From: Pontimonas sp.
Lineage (GTDB): Bacteria; Actinomycetota; Actinomycetes; Actinomycetales; Microbacteriaceae
Direction of reading: 5' to 3'
DNA: 43,055 nt
NCBI GenBank assembly: GCA_030728325.1
Contig: JANQZT010000040.1
Location: 37,890-80,944 of the forward strand
Position numbers and translations under genes: made by a program. Shown here in pieces: positions 1-9,100 of this stretch; the first letter of the stretch is position 1, and the number at the start of each line of letters is the position of its first letter. The notes under the pieces are model-generated. The model did no database searches and was not told where the DNA came from. It was given only the letters and a program-made list of their open reading frames with translations.

Positions 1-183
1 CGCCTCTACGCCAAGAACATCTCCAACCTCCTCGAGCTGATGGTCAAGGCTAAGAAAGTGCAGCCCGACTTTGAGGATGAAGTTGTCGCTGGTGCCTGCC
101 TCACTCACGCAGGCGAGATTCGTCACCAGCCCACAGCAGAAGCTCTCGCGGCTGCAAAGAGCTCAGGGAAAGGCAAGAAGTAA
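1..183 (+). CDS. pntAA: NAD(P) transhydrogenase subunit alpha, C-terminal fragment (truncated by window start)
   Basis: Frame +1 open from base 1 to TAA 181-183 (RLYAKNISNLLELMVKAKK...); immediately followed by pntAB and pntB. Confidence 0.85.
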   Translation, partial: RLYAKNISNLLELMVKAKKVQPDFEDEVVAGACLTHAGEIRHQPTAEALAAAKSSGKGKK

Positions 184-485
184 TGGAAGAGATCAAGATT
201 CTCACCTATTTCGTCCTGGCGGTGTTCGTCGGGTTCGAGGTGGTCTCCAAGGTGTCCAGCACCCTGCACACCCCCCTGATGTCGGGCGCTAACGCCATTC
301 ACGGCATCATCCTGGTGGGTTCGATCATCGTGGCTGGTCACGCTGACACAGCCTGGATGCTTGCTCTAGCTCTCCTGGCTGTGCTGATGGCCACCGTCAA
401 CCTCGTGGGTGGCTTCGTGGTCACCGACCGCATGCTGGAAATGTTCTCTGGCAAGAAGAAGGCCCAGGAAGGACAAGCTCGATGA
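183..485 (+). CDS. pntAB: NAD(P) transhydrogenase membrane subunit alpha-2
   Basis: 100-aa membrane protein (LTYFVLAVFVGFEVVSKVSSTLHTPLMSGANAIHGIILVG); start overlaps the upstream stop; followed by pntB. Confidence 0.92.
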   Translation: MEEIKILTYFVLAVFVGFEVVSKVSSTLHTPLMSGANAIHGIILVGSIIVAGHADTAWMLALALLAVLMATVNLVGGFVVTDRMLEMFSGKKKAQEGQAR

Positions 486-1855
486 GTCTGATTACGCCAG
501 AGGTTGAGGCGCTCCTCTACCTGTTTGCTGCAGTTGCCTTCATCCTTGCCCTGAAGGGTCTGTCATCACCCAAGTCCGCTCGCCGAGGAAACATCATCGG
601 TGCAGTAGGTGCGCTGGTGGGTGTCATCACGGTGTTCGTGGCCGAGGAACTCAAAAACATTGGCTGGATTTTGCTGGTGATTGGTATTGGAACCATCATC
701 TCGATTCCTGCGTCGCGCATGGTCAAGATGACCCAGATGCCCCAGCTTGTTGCCCTTTTCAACGGTGTGGGAGGTGGAGCCGCAGGAATTGTGGCCCTGC
801 TGGAGCTTTTCGCTGCTGACACCTTTGGATTCCTGCTCGCGGTAGCCTTCACGATCTTTGTGGGAAGTGTCTCGTTCTCCGGTTCAGTGATTACTTTCCT
901 GAAGCTTCAGGAAATCATGACCACCAGACCCGTCCTCTTCAAGGGTCAGCAGTACGTCATGGGGCTTCTTACCATCGCCGCTGTGACCGGTGCCGTGGTT
1001 GTCATCATGGACAGCAACTTCCTGGTCGCGAGTCTCTTGATGGCTGTCGGACTGGTGATGGGTGTTCTGCTCGTTCTTCCTGTGGGTGGCGCGGACGTCC
1101 CCATCGTTATTTCGTTGCTGAACGCTTTGACCGGTCTCGCTGTTGCTGCCTCGGGTCTGGTTCTCGACAACACCTTGCTATTGGTCGCAGGAACACTCGT
1201 GGGAGCGTCGGGAACAATCCTGACCAGAGCTATGGCGAGCGCCATGGGTCGCAGTGTGAACAACATCATCTTTGGAGCATTCAAGGGAGGATCGACTGCC
1301 GGCTCGACCGAGGTCTCCGACCGTCCCGTGAAGTCGGGTTCCGCTGAGGACGTCGCGATCCTTCTGGGCTACGCACAGCGGGTCATCGTGGTTCCTGGAT
1401 ATGGTCTTGCCGTTGCCCAGGCACAGCACACCATGTATGAGTTGGCGAAGGCTTTGGAAGAGAAGGGCATCGAAGTTGTCTTCGGTATCCACCCTGTTGC
1501 CGGTCGTATGCCAGGACACATGAACGTGCTGTTGGCTGAAGCCAATGTGCCCTACGAGGTTCTGCAGGAAATGGACGAGGTCAACCCTCAGTTCAAGACA
1601 GCAGATGTCTGTCTCGTGGTGGGAGCAAACGATGTGGTGAACCCGGCAGCCAAGACCACTCCGGGCTCCCCCATTTATGGAATGCCCATTCTCAACGCCG
1701 GAGACGCCCAGCAGGTCGTCTTCCTGAAGCGCTCAATGCGTCCAGGATTCGCCGGTATTGAGAACGAGCTGCTCTATGAGCCCAACACAACGTTGCTCTT
1801 CGGTGATGCCAAAGACACGTTGACGAAGGTCCTGGGCGCCGTCAAGGCTCTCTAG
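482..1855 (+). CDS. pntB: NAD(P) transhydrogenase subunit beta
   Basis: 457 aa, multi-TM N-terminus and dIII NADP-binding domain (VPGYGLAVAQAQHTMYELAKALEEKGIEVVFGIHPVAGRMPGHMNVLLAEANVPY). Confidence 0.96.
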   Translation: MSLITPEVEALLYLFAAVAFILALKGLSSPKSARRGNIIGAVGALVGVITVFVAEELKNIGWILLVIGIGTIISIPASRMVKMTQMPQLVALFNGVGGGAAGIVALLELFAADTFGFLLAVAFTIFVGSVSFSGSVITFLKLQEIMTTRPVLFKGQQYVMGLLTIAAVTGAVVVIMDSNFLVASLLMAVGLVMGVLLVLPVGGADVPIVISLLNALTGLAVAASGLVLDNTLLLVAGTLVGASGTILTRAMASAMGRSVNNIIFGAFKGGSTAGSTEVSDRPVKSGSAEDVAILLGYAQRVIVVPGYGLAVAQAQHTMYELAKALEEKGIEVVFGIHPVAGRMPGHMNVLLAEANVPYEVLQEMDEVNPQFKTADVCLVVGANDVVNPAAKTTPGSPIYGMPILNAGDAQQVVFLKRSMRPGFAGIENELLYEPNTTLLFGDAKDTLTKVLGAVKAL

Positions 1856-1865
1856 GAGAGTCTCG

Positions 1866-2165
1866 GTGCCGATTTACGCCGTCACCTACCGGTACGCAGA
1901 TCAGCCGGAGGTGATTGCGGAGCACCGTCCTGCGCACCGCGAATACATTGCTTCGCTGCTGGGTGAGGGCGGACTTATTGCGAGTGGTCGGACCGAGGGT
2001 GGCGAGACCCCCAGTGCGTTGCTGCTCTTCCAGGCGGAGTCTGCTGCCGAGGTTGAAAACGTCCTCGATCCAGATCCTTTCTGGACTCTGGGACTGATTG
2101 AGAAGCGCGAGATTGTGGAGTGGATTCTGTCCTCAGGATCTCTGGGCCTCGATAGTGAGCGCTAG
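1866..2165 (+). CDS. YciI family protein
   Basis: 99 aa; EHRPAHREYIASLLGEGGLIASGRTEGG and DPFWTLGLIEKREIVEW are YciI-like; GTG start after a GGAGAG RBS. Confidence 0.8.
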   Translation: MPIYAVTYRYADQPEVIAEHRPAHREYIASLLGEGGLIASGRTEGGETPSALLLFQAESAAEVENVLDPDPFWTLGLIEKREIVEWILSSGSLGLDSER

Positions 2166-2943
2166 AACGACTGCTCGGCGCGCCCTCGTGACGGGGGCAA
2201 GCTCAGGGATTGGATTAGCGATAGTTCGCCTCTTGGTGGAGCGTGGTTGGTCTGTCATCGCTGTTGCGCGGCGAGCAGACAGGTTGGAGCAGCTTCGCGC
2301 GGACACCGGATGCGACATCGTGGTTGCCGACGTGACCCAGGATGCCGATGGTGAGGCAGTGCGTGAGTACGTGGAGACCACCGGGGGCATTTCTGCGTTG
2401 GTCAATAATGCCGGCGGTGCAGTGGGCATCGATTGGATTGACCAGGCCGAGGCCGATGATTGGGCTCGGATGTTTGACGTGAACGTGTTGGGTGTTCAAC
2501 GCATGACCAAGGCGCTCTTGCCGGCTCTTCGGAGAGCGTCCGCAGAGCTCGGTGTCGCCGACATTGTCACCATTTCGTCCACTGCAGCGTTCCTCAGTTA
2601 TGAAGGTGGTGCTGGATACACGGCGGCGAAGGCGGCGGTGCACTCCATGCTCGTGGGTCTCAGGCTAGAGCTTTCCGGTGAACCACTTCGAGTCGTGGAG
2701 ATTGCTCCAGGAATGGTGAAGACAGAGGAATTCACTCTCAACCGCCTCGGTGGCGACAGCGCACGCGCCGAGGCTCTCTATGACGGGGTCGAGAACCCCC
2801 TGGTCGCGGAGGATGTTGCAGACGTTGTTCGATACGCGCTCGAATCCCCTGCCCATGTGAACCTGGATCTGATTCAGATGAAGCCTGTTGCTCAGGCTAT
2901 GCAACACAAGCTTCACCGGGGACCGCTCAAACCCAAGCTGTAA
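2155..2943 (+). CDS. SDR family oxidoreductase
   Basis: TGASSGIG and NNAG motifs and YTAAKAA active site; GTG 2155 overlaps the upstream stop (ORF track opens at 2098). Confidence 0.9.
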   Translation: MSARTTARRALVTGASSGIGLAIVRLLVERGWSVIAVARRADRLEQLRADTGCDIVVADVTQDADGEAVREYVETTGGISALVNNAGGAVGIDWIDQAEADDWARMFDVNVLGVQRMTKALLPALRRASAELGVADIVTISSTAAFLSYEGGAGYTAAKAAVHSMLVGLRLELSGEPLRVVEIAPGMVKTEEFTLNRLGGDSARAEALYDGVENPLVAEDVADVVRYALESPAHVNLDLIQMKPVAQAMQHKLHRGPLKPKL

Positions 2944-2977
2944 AGGGCTAGAAAGGCGCCCCCGCTAGAGTTATGAG

Positions 2978-3826
2978 GTGATTCGCCGCCTCGTTGAGAT
3001 CTCTCGGCCCGTTCTCTGGGTCAACACCATTGGGACCACGGTCATTGGGATGTGGTTGGCCGGCGAGCTCTGGACTTGGGCGATTATTCCCATCCTGATC
3101 TGGGTGACCTTTCCCTTCAATTTGTTGATTTATGGGATCAACGACATCTACGACCAGGACACCGACGCTGATAACGACCGCAAGGGTGGTTATGGTGGCG
3201 CCAAGATTAAGCCCCATGAAACCCGGATGATTGGGTGGGGTGTCATCCTCACCAACGTCCCCTTCCTTGCGTATTTTGCGGTGACATTGCCCTGGGAAGC
3301 CGTCGCGTGGATGGCTCTCTACGCCTTCTCCTTCTGGCAGTACTCCGCAACACCCCTGCGTTTCAAGGGACGCCCCATCTTGGATTCCGTCTCCAATGCG
3401 GACTACGCGTTCCCGTTGGTCTTTGTTCCCTTCGCCTTGAGGGCTGACCCGGTGTGGGCTGCGGCCATTGGTTTGATGGCCTGGTCGATGGCCAAGCACG
3501 TCTATGACGCGATCCAAGACATTGACGAAGATCGGGATGCAGGGATTCGCACGACGGCGGTGGCCTTTGGTGTTCGAGGATCCCTTGTCTGGTCAGGTGT
3601 GTGGTGGACTGTGTCGACGGTGCTGTTTGCCTTTGTAAATCTGCCTGTTGCGGCTGTCAACGCACTTTTGGCGGGATGGCTTGTTTTTGCTCAGTGGCGG
3701 AAACCGACCGTTGAGGCCGCACGTAAGCTCTATCGCTACTCGGTCGCGTTCCCCTACGTGGCGGGAGCGGTTGCTGGTGTCCAGCTGGTGGCGGGTCTGA
3801 CTTTGGGGCTGTACCCGACACCGTGA
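2978..3826 (+). CDS. UbiA-family prenyltransferase, lycopene-elongase-like (CrtEb/LyeJ type)
   Basis: Aspartate-rich motifs NDIYDQDTDADNDRKGG and DAIQDIDEDRDAGIRTTA; multi-TM; 4-bp overlap with a carotenoid-desaturase-like gene. Confidence 0.75.
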   Translation: MIRRLVEISRPVLWVNTIGTTVIGMWLAGELWTWAIIPILIWVTFPFNLLIYGINDIYDQDTDADNDRKGGYGGAKIKPHETRMIGWGVILTNVPFLAYFAVTLPWEAVAWMALYAFSFWQYSATPLRFKGRPILDSVSNADYAFPLVFVPFALRADPVWAAAIGLMAWSMAKHVYDAIQDIDEDRDAGIRTTAVAFGVRGSLVWSGVWWTVSTVLFAFVNLPVAAVNALLAGWLVFAQWRKPTVEAARKLYRYSVAFPYVAGAVAGVQLVAGLTLGLYPTP

Positions 3827-5238
3827 CCTCCCGCATCGTCGTTATTGGGGCGGGGCTCGGTGGCCTTGCGACCTCTGCTGTGCTGGCTCGGGCAGGACAT
3901 GAGGTCACCGTTCTCGAAGGCCAAGACTGGGTGGGCGGTAAGAGCAGGCGTATTGAGGTAGCGGGCCAGCGCATTGATACTGGCCCCTCGCTTGTGACTT
4001 TTCCCGATGTTCTGGAGCAGATTCTCGACACCTACGACGAGGTGGGGCCGGCTACCGAGAAAGCCCGGGACATTGCCGGCATCACTCTCGAGCGCCTGCC
4101 GGAGGTTGGTCGCTACTACTTCAAAGACCAGCAAGCCAACCTCCCGGTGGAAGCCGGACACCCCTGGCATGAATCCTGGGCACGGTTTGAGAAGGAAAAT
4201 GGTCAACTTGGTCCGGCCATCACAAACCTTCTGACCACCGATCCGACAGACCCCGGAATTTTGGGAGCCGTGCTCCGCTTGCTCTCGAGGTATGGGACGA
4301 AACTGACGACTCAGGCCTATCTGGATTCGCTCTCCTGGATGCCCGACGATGTCAAAGACGTTGTCGCCATTCACACCCTTAATGCCGGAGTCGCACCCGA
4401 TCAGACTCTTGCTCTCTACGCCAGCATGGCGGCGGTGATGTCGAGCGATGGCGTCTTTGTTCCCCGCGGTGGAGTGTATGAAATTGCGAAGGGATTGGAA
4501 GCCCTTGCCCTCCACGCGGGGGTGACCATTCACACAGGAGAACCTGTGGTGAGCGTGAGGAAGGGGCTCGTCACGACCGAGCGCGCCACCTACAACGCTG
4601 ACTATGTAGTGAGCGCTCTGGATGGTGGAATCCTCGAAGGCTTGCTCGGAAAGCAGGCGCCTGCTCCCAAGGTTCTCTCCTGCTCAGGAGTGGCGATCTT
4701 TGGTGTCTTGGATGAGGAGTTGCCTGAGGACATCGTGACGCACTCGGTGATGATGCCGGATCGTCCCGCTGAGCTGTTCGATGATTTGGGGAAGCGCGTG
4801 GTCCCTTCCCAGACCATGGCGTTCTTGAATTACTACCGGGCCAACACGATTTACCCGAACGACAAGCCTGTCGCAGCGCTGTTGCTCACCGCTCCGCCCA
4901 ACGGAATGTCCGCGTCGCTTGATGATGAGTTCGTGAAGAGCGAATCGAGGCGTTTTTCGGACATGCTCGGTCTTGACCGAGGGATCATCGAGCGCATGAC
5001 GGACTACACGATTCTTGACCCCGAGTACTTTTCAGGGTTTGGCGCTGTGGGGGGAGCGCTCTATGGCGCACCTGCTCCTTGGTGGCGCAGCGGACCTTTC
5101 CACACACCTGCCTATAACTCGCCTCTCACTCCCTGGTTGTGGCGGGTGGGATCGAGTGTTCACCCGGGAGGCGGAATCCCTGCAGTTCTCGGGGGCGTTC
5201 TGATTGCTACCCGAAGGATGCTGCGCAAGATTGACTAA
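3823..5238 (+). CDS. FAD-dependent carotenoid desaturase-like oxidoreductase (CrtI/CrtD family)
   Basis: N-terminal VVIGAGLGGLATSAVLARAGHEVTVLEGQDWVGGKSRRIEVAGQRIDTGPSLVT; C-terminal VHPGGGIPAVLGGVLIATRRML. Confidence 0.82.
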   Translation: MTSRIVVIGAGLGGLATSAVLARAGHEVTVLEGQDWVGGKSRRIEVAGQRIDTGPSLVTFPDVLEQILDTYDEVGPATEKARDIAGITLERLPEVGRYYFKDQQANLPVEAGHPWHESWARFEKENGQLGPAITNLLTTDPTDPGILGAVLRLLSRYGTKLTTQAYLDSLSWMPDDVKDVVAIHTLNAGVAPDQTLALYASMAAVMSSDGVFVPRGGVYEIAKGLEALALHAGVTIHTGEPVVSVRKGLVTTERATYNADYVVSALDGGILEGLLGKQAPAPKVLSCSGVAIFGVLDEELPEDIVTHSVMMPDRPAELFDDLGKRVVPSQTMAFLNYYRANTIYPNDKPVAALLLTAPPNGMSASLDDEFVKSESRRFSDMLGLDRGIIERMTDYTILDPEYFSGFGAVGGALYGAPAPWWRSGPFHTPAYNSPLTPWLWRVGSSVHPGGGIPAVLGGVLIATRRMLRKID

Positions 5239-5247
5239 ATCGTGAAG

Positions 5248-5320
5248 TGGCTCCGACCGGCATCGATCCGGTGACCTTTCGATTTTCAGTCGAACGCTCT
5301 ACCAACTGAGCTACAGAGCC
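5248..5320 (-). tRNA. tRNA-Phe(GAA)
   Basis: Reverse complement GGCTCTGTAGCTCAGTTGGTAGAGCGTTCGACTGAAAATCGAAAGGTCACCGGATCGATGCCGGTCGGAGCCA; cloverleaf pairs by eye; no encoded CCA. Confidence 0.96.
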
Positions 5321-5327
5321 TTGGTGG

Positions 5328-5356
5328 AAAAGAGCCTCTCGTGAGAGAGGCTCTTT
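5328..5356 (-). terminator. Perfect 12-bp hairpin with U-run on the minus strand (terminator-like or processing hairpin) between tRNA-Asp and tRNA-Phe
   Basis: Plus strand AAAGAGCCTCTC(5329-5340)-GTGA-GAGAGGCTCTTT(5345-5356); minus strand continues as ...GGCTCTTTT. Confidence 0.6.
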
Positions 5357-5364
5357 CGCTACCG

Positions 5365-5438
5365 CGACCCTGACGGGACTTGAACCCGCGACCTCCGCCG
5401 TGACAGGGCGGCACGCTAACCAACTGCGCTACAGGGCC
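5365..5438 (-). tRNA. tRNA-Asp(GTC)
   Basis: Reverse complement GGCCCTGTAGCGCAGTTGGTTAGCGTGCCGCCCTGTCACGGCGGAGGTCGCGGGTTCAAGTCCCGTCAGGGTCG; anticodon loop CTGTCAC. Confidence 0.96.
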
Positions 5439-5458
5439 TTGCGTATTAAATTATATGG

Positions 5459-5531
5459 TGACCCCAACGGGATTCGAACCCGTGCTACCGCCGTGAAAGG
5501 GCGGCGTCCTAGGCCACTAAACGATGGGGCC
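5459..5531 (-). tRNA. tRNA-Glu(TTC)
   Basis: Reverse complement GGCCCCATCGTTTAGTGGCCTAGGACGCCGCCCTTTCACGGCGGTAGCACGGGTTCGAATCCCGTTGGGGTCA; anticodon loop CTTTCAC. Confidence 0.96.
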
Positions 5532-5564
5532 GTCTCGTGAGCCGAAGCACAGCAACAGGGATTG

Positions 5565-5594
5565 AGTCTAGAGAGCCTTGCGGAGTTATGCAAA
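5565..5594 (-). promoter_or_regulatory. Predicted promoter of the tRNA-Glu/Asp/Phe cluster
   Basis: Minus strand TTTGCA (5594-5589), 18-bp spacer, TAGACT (5570-5565); upstream of the tRNA-Glu 5' end at 5531. Confidence 0.5.
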
Positions 5595-5634
5595 CCCCTA
5601 GAGTCACTCGCCACACCGCCTGAAACCCCGGTGG

Positions 5635-6879
5635 GTGGGGGAGATGTGGTTATCGTTATCTTCCGTGAGAGCCCTTAGTGCACGCCGATTCTGGCCTGCC
5701 ATCGCGACCCTTGGTGCGCTGGTGATGGTCTTGAGTCTGGGCCTGTCCTCACAGAGCCCCGCCTACGCCGACGAATATCCGACCTGGGAGGAAGTCCAGG
5801 AAGCCCGGAAAGACGTTGCTCGCGCTGAGGCCAAAGTAAAAGAGATTATGGCTCTCCTCGAGAAGCTCGAAGTTGCCGCGGCCGAAGCTGAAGAAGAAGC
5901 TGCTCGTCTGGGTGAGATTTATTACGAGGCACTCTATGAACTGGACGAAGCCACTTTCCAGCAGGCCCAATTGCAATCGCAAGCCGATTCCGCGGCGGTA
6001 GTGGCGGAGGAGTCTCGCATGAAGGCGGGTCAGTTCGTGGCCGAGCTTGCACGTGTGGGTGGCGCCGATCTCACCGCGACGCTGTTCATTAGTGGCGATG
6101 ACGCTAACCAGCTTCTCAGTCGAATTGGCTATGCCGCCAAGATCGCCGAACAGACCGATGGCATTTATGCCAGGGCGCTGTCTGATCAGAACACCGCCCA
6201 AGCGTTGAGTGACCAGGCTGAGGTTGCCCGACAAATCCGTGAGGAGCTTCAGCTCGTCGCGGAGGCTGCCTATGGCGAGGCGAACGCTGCAGCGATGCGG
6301 GCGTACTCCGCTGTTGAGGCACAACTGGAGAACAGTGCACGCCTGGAAGCACAGTTAGAGGTCTTGATTGAGCAGCGTGAAGCAACCGAGGCCGACTACC
6401 AAAAAGGCGTGATTGCTCGCCAGCAATCCGAGATCATGGGCATGATTGATCCCGGCCAAATCAGCGCCTCTGGCTGGGCCCGCCCCTCCAGTGGATACAT
6501 CTCCAGCCACTTTGGACCGCGCATCCACCCGATTTATGGAATTGCTCGCCTCCACGCCGGAATTGACCTCGCGACTCCGTGTGGCCGACCGGTGTACGCG
6601 GCCAGATCGGGTCGTGTGAGCTACTCCGGCTGGTTGGGGACCTCAGGAAACTTCATTCGCGTCACACACGAGGATGGTTATACGACGGGGTATGCACACT
6701 TGCAGAGCGGCTCACTTTATGTCCGGTTGGGCGAATCAGTGGTGACCGGGCAGCTGATTGGGCGCATCGGTAACACCGGCGGATCAACTGGATGCCACCT
6801 GCACTTGGAGACCCGGCAAAACATGGTCGCCCAGGACCCCTACCCCTTCTTCCTCAACCGAGGAATCCGGCTCGGATAG
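5635..6879 (+). CDS. Secreted M23 family metallopeptidase with N-terminal coiled coil
   Basis: Signal peptide, long coiled coil, then SHFGPRIHPIYG...LHAGIDLA...HLHLETR with intact Zn-ligand motifs; ATG 5644 is an alternative start. Confidence 0.9.
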   Translation: MGEMWLSLSSVRALSARRFWPAIATLGALVMVLSLGLSSQSPAYADEYPTWEEVQEARKDVARAEAKVKEIMALLEKLEVAAAEAEEEAARLGEIYYEALYELDEATFQQAQLQSQADSAAVVAEESRMKAGQFVAELARVGGADLTATLFISGDDANQLLSRIGYAAKIAEQTDGIYARALSDQNTAQALSDQAEVARQIREELQLVAEAAYGEANAAAMRAYSAVEAQLENSARLEAQLEVLIEQREATEADYQKGVIARQQSEIMGMIDPGQISASGWARPSSGYISSHFGPRIHPIYGIARLHAGIDLATPCGRPVYAARSGRVSYSGWLGTSGNFIRVTHEDGYTTGYAHLQSGSLYVRLGESVVTGQLIGRIGNTGGSTGCHLHLETRQNMVAQDPYPFFLNRGIRLG

Positions 6880-6883
6880 TCAC

Positions 6884-7369
6884 TTAGTGGCCGGGGAACG
6901 CCTCAATACCGGCCTGGACAATCTTTTCTGCTTCAGCTGCTGACGCCCAGCCTTCGGTTTTGACCCATTTGCCGGGCTCAAGGTCCTTGTAGTGCTCGAA
7001 GAAGTGCTCGATTTCTTTGCGGGTGTACTCGGGAATGTCGTTCACGTCTTGAATGTGGTCCCAGCGAGGGTCACCAGCGGGAACACCCACCACTTTGGCG
7101 TCGCTGCCGCCGTCATCGGTCATGTTGAAGACACCGACCGGGCGAACGGTGACGCCCACTCCGGGAAACAAGGGGTATTCGGTGAGGAGAAGAAGGTCGA
7201 CGGGGTCGCCATCTAACCCCAGGGTGTTCTCAAAGAAGCCATAGTCCGTGGGGTACACAAAGGTTGTGTAGAGGACACGGTCCAAGAAGACCCGACCGGT
7301 TTTGTGGTCTACCTCGTACTTGTTGCGGCTACCGCGGGGGATTTCAATGATGGCGGGGTATTCGGCCAT
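6884..7369 (-). CDS. ppa: Inorganic pyrophosphatase
   Basis: 161 aa; [52 protein letters not shown]. Confidence 0.97.
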   Translation of the reverse strand: MAEYPAIIEIPRGSRNKYEVDHKTGRVFLDRVLYTTFVYPTDYGFFENTLGLDGDPVDLLLLTEYPLFPGVGVTVRPVGVFNMTDDGGSDAKVVGVPAGDPRWDHIQDVNDIPEYTRKEIEHFFEHYKDLEPGKWVKTEGWASAAEAEKIVQAGIEAFPGH

Positions 7370-7416
7370 AACAGGTGACTCCTTTGAGAGAAAGTTTCGT
7401 GAAGTAACCTTACCGG

Positions 7417-8433
7417 GTGGCCCAGACTACGAGCTCGGGAGCGCGTCCCCGCCTGACGCCTGCCATGGCGGATGTCCGCCGGGCGGCCCGAGAGTGGGCG
7501 GGAAGCCTTGATGCCGCGCCCGGCCGCGCCCTGTATTTGGTGGGGCTTAGTGGCGGAGGGGATTCCCTCGCTTTAGCCTGGGCCCTGTCTCACGAGGCGG
7601 GATCTCTGGGACTGGACATTGGTGCTGTCATTGTTGACCACGGCCTTCAACCAGGTTCTTTCGACATTGCTCAGGCAGCCGCAGCGGAAGCGGAGGCCCT
7701 GGGTCTCAAGCCGGTCTTGATCAAGTCGGTAACTGTGGAAGGGACCGCAAATTTGGAGGATGTTGCTCGGGTGGCTCGACACCGAGCATTCACTGAGGCG
7801 TTGCGCGAAACCGGCGCTCAGGGTGTCGTGCTCGCGCACTCTCTGGACGATCAGGCCGAGACGGTGTTGATGGGGTTGACCAGAGGGAGTGGACCAAGCG
7901 GACTCAAAGGAATGCCCGGTCAGGACGGCATTTTGCACCGTCCTTTTCTCGGCCTTTCGCGCGCAACGCTTCGCCAGGCTCTTCTGGATGCGGGGATGAC
8001 GTGGTGGGAGGACCCTCACAACGCGGATGAGCGTTTCACCAGAGTGCGGGTGCGCAACCAAGTCCTTCCGGTCCTCGAGCGTGAAATGGGCCCGGGAGTT
8101 GCCCAAGCACTGGCCCGCACCGCAGAACTATTCCGCTCTGATGCGACCGCCTTGGATGACGAGGCCGCAACCTGGTTTGAGGCCCATGCGACAACTCTGG
8201 ACGATGGGTCGTGGGCACTCGAGGTCGCAGACCTTGAGCAGGTCAGTGTGGCACTGCAGACGAGGGCCCTACGGATGCTGGTGGTTCGTGCCGGTGGCGA
8301 CGCTCCCACCTATGCACACACAGCCCAGATGAGGCGCCTTCTCGAGCAGTGGAAAGGGCAATCGGCCGTGGATGTTTCCGGCGCTAGTGTGGAGCGCAGG
8401 GACGGGCGAATTGTGGCCCGAGCGAGTAGGTAG
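7417..8433 (+). CDS. tilS: tRNA(Ile)-lysidine synthetase
   Basis: PP-loop [41 protein letters not shown]; followed by hpt and ftsH. Confidence 0.93.
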   Translation: MAQTTSSGARPRLTPAMADVRRAAREWAGSLDAAPGRALYLVGLSGGGDSLALAWALSHEAGSLGLDIGAVIVDHGLQPGSFDIAQAAAAEAEALGLKPVLIKSVTVEGTANLEDVARVARHRAFTEALRETGAQGVVLAHSLDDQAETVLMGLTRGSGPSGLKGMPGQDGILHRPFLGLSRATLRQALLDAGMTWWEDPHNADERFTRVRVRNQVLPVLEREMGPGVAQALARTAELFRSDATALDDEAATWFEAHATTLDDGSWALEVADLEQVSVALQTRALRMLVVRAGGDAPTYAHTAQMRRLLEQWKGQSAVDVSGASVERRDGRIVARASR

Positions 8434-8444
8434 GGCGAAAAACC

Positions 8445-8999
8445 ATGGAATTCGAGGACGTCAACTCTGACATCGAATCAGTTGTTCTCACTAAAGAGCA
8501 GATTGCCGAGGGCATCGCTCGGATTGCCCGAGAGATTGAGAACAATCACACCGGTCACACACCTCTCTTGATTGGTGTGCTGAAGGGTGCCGTCATGGTG
8601 ATGGCGGATCTTGCCCGGGAGCTGCACATTCCGATAGAGATGGATTGGATGGCGGTGTCGAGTTACGGCGCCTCCACCAAATCAAGCGGTGTGGTGCGCA
8701 TCGTCAAAGACCTCGAAATTTCCCTCGAGGGTCGCCACGTCATCATCGTGGAGGACATTGTCGACTCAGGGTTGACCCTGTCCTGGCTGTTGGAGAACTT
8801 TGAGAGTCGCCAGGCAGCCTCGGTGAGCGTTGCCACCCTGCTGCGCAAACCTGATGCGATGAAAGTTGATGTCCCCATTGACTATCTCGGGTTCGATATT
8901 CCCAATGATTTTGTCGTCGGTTTCGGTTTGGATTATGCAGAGTCTTACCGCAATCTCAGTGGTGTGGGGGTTCTCAAACCTGCTGTCTACGGGGGCTGA
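8445..8999 (+). CDS. hpt: Hypoxanthine phosphoribosyltransferase
   Basis: VIIVEDIVDSGLTLSWLL PRPP motif; LIGVLKGAVMVMADLAREL; 184 aa. Confidence 0.96.
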   Translation: MEFEDVNSDIESVVLTKEQIAEGIARIAREIENNHTGHTPLLIGVLKGAVMVMADLARELHIPIEMDWMAVSSYGASTKSSGVVRIVKDLEISLEGRHVIIVEDIVDSGLTLSWLLENFESRQAASVSVATLLRKPDAMKVDVPIDYLGFDIPNDFVVGFGLDYAESYRNLSGVGVLKPAVYGG

Positions 9000-9100
9000 G
9001 ACCACCCTGTGCCTCGGGCGAACACGTGGCTTTTGGCTTCCGCATCGCGCTAGCCTGTTAGCTTGACTCCCGGTCCACCGAAAGGCTCCAGACTCTCGTC

